Assembly: GCA_020253595.1 (NCBI GenBank)
Contig: JADCBH010000343.1
Coordinates: 1-17,379 of the forward strand
Reading direction: 5' to 3'
DNA length: 17,379 nt
From: Brevundimonas sp.
GTDB lineage: Bacteria > Pseudomonadota > Alphaproteobacteria > Caulobacterales > Caulobacteraceae
Both the position numbers and the translations under genes were made by a program. This document shows positions 13,267 through 17,379 of this stretch, piece after piece. The notes under the pieces are model-generated. The model was not told where the DNA came from. It did not search any database and worked only from the letters and a program-made list of their open reading frames with translations. Each line of letters starts with the position of its first letter. Within the stretch, counting starts at the first letter, position 1.

Positions 13267-14106
13267 ATGACGCAGCCTCAGGTCATCGTTGTCGGCAACG
13301 AAAAGGGCGGGGCGGGCAAGTCCACGCTCGCCATCCACATCGCTTGCGGCCTGCTGCATGCGGGTCGCCGGGTCGCCATCCTGGACCTGGACCTGCGTCA
13401 GCGGTCGATGAGCCACTTCTTCGCCCATCGCACCGCCTGGACCGCCGCCAACGGCGTCACCCTGCCCATGCCGTCCGAGCCGGATCTGGGCGACGGCAAG
13501 GCCCTGGCCCGGGCCGACGAGGCCGAGCAGATCGCCCGCTTCGAGGCCGCCTTCGAGGAAGCCAAGGCGTCCGGTGCCGAGGTCATCCTGATCGACACCC
13601 CCGGCGGCGACACCCCCCTGTCGCGCGCCGCCCACGCCTGCGCCGACCAGATCGTGACGCCGATGAACGACAGCTTCGTCGACTTCGACATGCTGGGCAC
13701 GGTCGATCCCGTCACGCTGGAGCTTCTCAAGCCCTCGACCTATTCCGAGAGCGTGTGGGAGGCGAGGAAGCACCGCGCCATCAAGGAAGGCCGTCACGCC
13801 GCCATCGACTGGGTCGTGGTCACAAACCGCCTCGCCGTCGCCGAGGCCCGCAACCGCAAGCGTCTGGAAGAGCGCATGCTGAAACTCGCCAAGCGCGTCG
13901 GTTTCCGCGTCGGGCCCGGCCTGCGCGACCGGGTCATCTACCGCGAGCTCTTCCCCTTCGGCCTGACGGTGGCGGACCTGTCCAACGAGGTGCGCCCGGT
14001 CGCCGTGTCCCTGGCCCACATCGCGGCCCGTCAGGAGATGCGCAACCTCATGCAGGCCCTGGGGCTGGAGGACGTCAGCCTGCCCGCGCTTGACGCCGCC
14101 GCCTGA
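13267..14106 (+). CDS. mipZ: Division-plane positioning ATPase MipZ
   Basis: MipZ is a ParA/MinD-like P-loop ATPase that forms a gradient from the ParB-bound origins at the poles and inhibits FtsZ polymerisation there, placing the septum near midcell. The 279-residue protein begins VIVVGNEKGGAGKST; the deviant Walker A has K13 (dimer-contacting) and K18, and D42 lies in LDLDLRQRS, the same numbers as the residues mutated in studies of Caulobacter MipZ. Walker B is ILIDTPGGD. The blocks MNDSFVDFDMLGTVDPVTLEL, NRLA.EARNRKR and GFR.GPGLRDRVIYRELFPFGLT match my recollection of Caulobacter MipZ very closely. The ATG at 13267 fits this; the frame is open upstream to 13192 but the extension overlaps the promoter. 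A DnaJ-domain gene follows after 12 nt. Confidence 0.95.
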   Translation: MTQPQVIVVGNEKGGAGKSTLAIHIACGLLHAGRRVAILDLDLRQRSMSHFFAHRTAWTAANGVTLPMPSEPDLGDGKALARADEAEQIARFEAAFEEAKASGAEVILIDTPGGDTPLSRAAHACADQIVTPMNDSFVDFDMLGTVDPVTLELLKPSTYSESVWEARKHRAIKEGRHAAIDWVVVTNRLAVAEARNRKRLEERMLKLAKRVGFRVGPGLRDRVIYRELFPFGLTVADLSNEVRPVAVSLAHIAARQEMRNLMQALGLEDVSLPALDAAA

Positions 14107-14118
14107 CCGGATGACCCC

Positions 14119-14538
14119 ATGGTCCTGATCTCGCTCGTCCTGGCGGGCGTGGTCGTCTGGGCGCTGATCCGTCTGGGCCGCCAGACCGAGGGTCCCCGGC
14201 GGGGCCAGTGGCGCGTCGCCGCCACCCTGATTTCCGCTGCCCTTCTGGCCGGGGGCCTGCTGGCCCTCTCGCGCGGCGTCTGGATCACCGGAGCCGGCCT
14301 GTGCGCCGCCGCCCTGTGGCTGACGGTGGCGTCGCGCATCCGCACGGTCCCGCCGCGCGCCGAGGGCCTGTCCGATGCCGAGGCCCGCGCCATCCTGGGC
14401 GTCTCCGCCGAGGCGACGGCCCAGGACATCACCGCCGCCTGGCGCCGCCTGATGGCCCGCGCCCATCCCGATCAGGGCGGCACCGAGGGTCTGGCCGCCC
14501 GCCTCAACGCCGCCCGCGACCATCTGCTGCGCAAATAG
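14119..14538 (+). CDS. Membrane-anchored J-domain (DnaJ-like) protein
   Basis: A 139-residue protein with an N-terminal hydrophobic segment (residues 1-15), a second hydrophobic region (about 33-72, probably two helices), and a C-terminal J domain (about 84-139). The J domain has the essential HPD tripeptide in MARAHPDQGG, which stimulates the ATPase of DnaK-type chaperones, and the preceding helix ITAAWRRLM. The placement of the J domain at the extreme C-terminus after membrane segments recalls DjlA and Tim14/Pam18-type co-chaperones, so it probably recruits DnaK to the inner membrane. The start follows the mipZ stop by 12 nt, so the two are likely co-transcribed. No strong Shine-Dalgarno is present. 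Its client is unknown. Confidence 0.85.
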   Translation: MVLISLVLAGVVVWALIRLGRQTEGPRRGQWRVAATLISAALLAGGLLALSRGVWITGAGLCAAALWLTVASRIRTVPPRAEGLSDAEARAILGVSAEATAQDITAAWRRLMARAHPDQGGTEGLAARLNAARDHLLRK

Positions 14539-14548
14539 GCGGTCGTGA

Positions 14549-14617
14549 CTTTCCACATTAGAAAATTTTTTCACTTTCCAAACTGGAAAGTCGCCGCTAG
14601 CTTTCCAGTCTGGAAAG
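14549..14617. promoter_or_regulatory. Array of three CTTTCCA-N3-TGGAAAG operator-like dyads
   Basis: Site 1 (14549-14565) is CTTTCCA-CAT-TAGAAAA, imperfect in its right half. Site 2 (14573-14591) is ACTTTCCA-AAC-TGGAAAGT, a perfect 8-bp dyad. Site 3 (14600-14618) is GCTTTCCA-GTC-TGGAAAGC, also a perfect 8-bp dyad. Centres are spaced 25 and 27 bp. An AT-rich run (14562-14571), unusual for this genome, lies between sites 1 and 2 and may be part of the promoter. The array starts 10 nt after the J-domain gene stop and ends 11 nt before the membrane-protein ATG. Confidence 0.8.
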
Positions 14618-14628
14618 CGAGGTCACGG

Positions 14629-15078
14629 ATGCCGCAAGACATGAGCCCTGACGAGGCGCTGGCCTCGATCCGCGAGGCGAAGGCCGAGCTTGGCCGCAAC
14701 GCCGACTATCCGATCGGCTGGGACATCCTGTTTGGCCTCATGATCGCGGCGATGTTTGTCGCCCTGGGGTACTCCCAGGTGTCGCCTGCGCTCGTGGTTC
14801 TGGGCTCGCTCGGCGGCCTGTTCTGGATGGTCAGCTGGTGGCGCAACCGCTTCGGCTGGTGGGTCAACGCCTGGGTGCCGAAGAAGGCGCGGTGGGTCAT
14901 ATTCCTGATGTGGCCTCTGCTGTTTGGCTGCATCGGCCTTTCCATCTGGACGCGATCCTTCGGCGGTCCCTGGTGGGCACCTTTGGTTGGTGGAGCGCTG
15001 ACGTTCGTCATCACCCTGAGCTTCGGCCGCTGGTGGATGAGCGTCTACCGCAGGGAGCTGGCTGAGGAGGGGAAGTGA
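14629..15078 (+). CDS. Four-helix tryptophan-rich membrane protein of unknown function
   Basis: A 149-residue protein not recognised by name. A soluble charged N-terminus (MSPDEALASIREAKAELGRN) precedes four predicted membrane helices at roughly 32-48, 52-70, 91-108 and 115-135; Trp is frequent around helix borders (MVSWWRNRFGWWVNAWVP). The ATG at 14629 is chosen because GAGG lies 7-10 nt upstream; the frame stays open to an ATG at 14545, but that extension is just the three operator dyads read as protein. Its stop overlaps the GTG of the winged-helix regulator by 4 nt, so the two are made together. The pairing of a small membrane protein with a small winged-helix regulator suggests a self-regulated stress or envelope module, but no function can be assigned. 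Confidence 0.8.
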   Translation: MPQDMSPDEALASIREAKAELGRNADYPIGWDILFGLMIAAMFVALGYSQVSPALVVLGSLGGLFWMVSWWRNRFGWWVNAWVPKKARWVIFLMWPLLFGCIGLSIWTRSFGGPWWAPLVGGALTFVITLSFGRWWMSVYRRELAEEGK

Positions 15079-15401
15079 CCGCGCCCGCCTTCGATCCGGT
15101 CATCCACGCCCCCGGCCGGCTGCAGATCTGCGCCATCCTCTCCAGCGTCGACAGCGCCGAGTTCGCCATGCTGCGCGACGCCATCAAGGTCTCGGACTCG
15201 GTCATGTCCAAGCACCTCAAGCAGCTGGAGGAGGCCGGCCACGTCACCCTGACCAAGGTGGCCGAGAACGGCCGTCAACGGACCTGGATCGCCCTGACCC
15301 CCTCGGGCCGCAAGGCCTTCGCCGCCCATGTGGCCGAGCTGCAGCGGCTCGCGGCGATGACGGCTCCCATGCCCCCAGGCGCCGACGGTCGCGAGGCCTG
15401 A
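15075..15401 (+). CDS. Small winged-helix transcriptional regulator (MarR/HTH_34-like)
   Basis: A 108-residue single-domain DNA-binding protein. Residues about 8-90 form a winged helix: RLQICAILSSVDSAEFAMLR, then recognition helix region VSDSVMSKHLKQLEEAGHV, then the wing VTLTKVAENGRQRTWIALT and a closing helix GRKAFAAHVAELQRL. This layout fits the winged-helix DNA-binding family PF13601 (HTH_34), close to MarR and ArsR types; no metal-binding cysteines are present. The GTG at 15075 is preceded by a strong Shine-Dalgarno (GAGGAGGGG) inside the end of the upstream gene and overlaps that gene's stop (GTGA). The three palindromic sites before the operon are the natural candidates for its binding, implying autoregulation; this is inference. 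What signal it senses is not visible. Confidence 0.85.
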   Translation: MTAPAFDPVIHAPGRLQICAILSSVDSAEFAMLRDAIKVSDSVMSKHLKQLEEAGHVTLTKVAENGRQRTWIALTPSGRKAFAAHVAELQRLAAMTAPMPPGADGREA

Positions 15402-15442
15402 CGGCCCCCAGCCTTGCCCCATAGCCTTGCCACTGGCCGCGC

Positions 15443-15470
15443 GTCTCCTTAACCCTCGCCCCAAGGAGAC
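15443..15470 (+). promoter_or_regulatory. Hairpin covering the pccB Shine-Dalgarno
   Basis: GTCTCCTT (15443-15450) and AAGGAGAC (15463-15470) are perfectly complementary over 8 bp with a 12-nt loop. The 3' arm contains AAGGAG (15463-15468), the ribosome binding site of the carboxylase gene, 10 nt before its ATG. If the stem forms in RNA it would hide that site; in DNA the same dyad could be an operator. Confidence 0.55.
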
Positions 15471-15478
15471 CGTCGCCC

Positions 15479-17011
<1,533 letters not shown>

Positions 17012-17021
17012 GGAGGTGGCT

Positions 17022-17379
17022 ATGCCTTCTGCGAGATCGCCAGCGGAACTCTACGCGGACAGCATGGGACTCATTTGTCAGAGGCTGCATCTGCTGAAGT
17101 CGTTGCCCTCAGACGTGCCGGAGCTGGCGGATGCAGAGACAATCGCCTTGCAGGTGCGAAAAATCGTCGAGGGTTTGGCCTATGCCGCGCTCAGTGGATC
17201 TGAGCATCGAAACAAAGAAGTTATCATTGGTCTTCGATCAAAGGATGGCGCAGATGTGCTTCGATCGCTCAGCAAGCGTGGAATGCTGCACCTCCCAAAA
17301 GCACAAGATCTAAGTCGCGCCACCAACCCGGCCTACGAGATCGTAATCTCTGGGCGTGGTGATCGAGACATGACCGAAA
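17022..17379 (+). CDS. Unknown protein, 3' end beyond the window
   Basis: An ATG at 17022 opens a frame that runs without a stop to the window end (119 complete codons). It is preceded by a near-ideal Shine-Dalgarno, AAGGAGGTG (17010-17018), which overlaps the pccB stop codon and ends close to the ATG, so it is very likely a translated gene. I do not recognise the product. It starts MPSARSPAELYADSMGLIC and has a probable amphipathic helical region around residues 38-66 (ETIALQVRKIVEGLAYAALS), faintly like helical HEPN-type proteins, but this is too weak to name. Codon use differs from its neighbours, with AAA, ATT, GTT, TCA, CGA and CTT codons, suggesting a recently acquired or accessory gene attached to the end of the pccB unit. 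Confidence 0.7.
   Translation, partial: MPSARSPAELYADSMGLICQRLHLLKSLPSDVPELADAETIALQVRKIVEGLAYAALSGSEHRNKEVIIGLRSKDGADVLRSLSKRGMLHLPKAQDLSRATNPAYEIVISGRGDRDMTE

Noticed and set aside
14545..14628. 28-residue N-terminal extension of the four-helix membrane protein
   Set aside because: These residues are simply the three palindromic sites translated; a Shine-Dalgarno and a family-like start occur at 14629.

Overview
The window is GC-rich, densely packed bacterial chromosome that looks like an alphaproteobacterium of the order Caulobacterales, most likely Brevundimonas or a close relative. The strongest taxonomic evidence is a MipZ division regulator (13267-14106) whose key residues K13 and D42 fall at the same numbers as in Caulobacter MipZ, with GANTC (CcrM methylation) sites in its promoter. 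Many start codons are GTG, genes overlap by 4 nt, and the intergenic repeats are of types familiar from alphaproteobacteria. Almost everything is core metabolism or cell biology. I see no phage, insertion sequence, CRISPR array, rRNA or tRNA.

Layout. 1-1798: lipB (-), a lone FliN-type SpoA protein (+) and a phosphoglycolate phosphatase (-). 1799-1996: a divergent spacer filled by a perfect 32-bp inverted repeat. 1997-4190: glmU and rpiA (+), separated only by a 173-bp palindromic repeat that also supplies the rpiA ribosome binding site. 4195-4935: a TauE/SafE permease (-). 5215-6609: glutathione reductase (+), preceded by a triple 9-bp repeat and an 18-bp near-palindrome. 6661-9669: an aromatic amino acid block (+) with type II DAHP synthase, a prephenate dehydratase lacking its ACT domain, a Phe/Tyr-rich leader peptide, and an AroQ chorismate mutase with an unfamiliar C-terminal half. 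9674-11497: a cytochrome c lipoprotein (-) divergent from a CPA2 cation/proton antiporter (+). 11580-12440: panC (-). 12517-14538: a SPOR-domain protein, MipZ and a membrane-anchored J-domain protein (+). 14629-15401: a four-helix membrane protein and a winged-helix regulator, translationally coupled and preceded by three operator-like dyads. 15479-17011: the acyl-CoA carboxylase beta subunit. 17022-end: an unrecognised gene, truncated by the window edge, with a different codon character.

The most interesting observation is the unannotated 33-codon reading frame at 8683-8784. Seven of residues 20-31 are Phe or Tyr, and all three Phe codons are TTT, which is rare in the surrounding genes. It lies just upstream of chorismate mutase, the branch-point enzyme for Phe and Tyr. 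The nearby RNA can form a hairpin over the leader stop codon and a 10-bp pairing between the leader Phe/Tyr codons and the chorismate mutase translation start. No U-tract terminator is visible, so this looks like a ribosome-mediated attenuator that may act on translation rather than a copy of the E. coli pheA system. The adjacent dehydratase has lost its Phe-sensing ACT domain, so control of this branch may have moved toward gene expression.

Other regulatory signals are three CTTTCCA-N3-TGGAAAG dyads before the membrane protein/winged-helix pair, a CcrM/CtrA-like mipZ promoter, and Shine-Dalgarno sequences buried in hairpins before rpiA and pccB.
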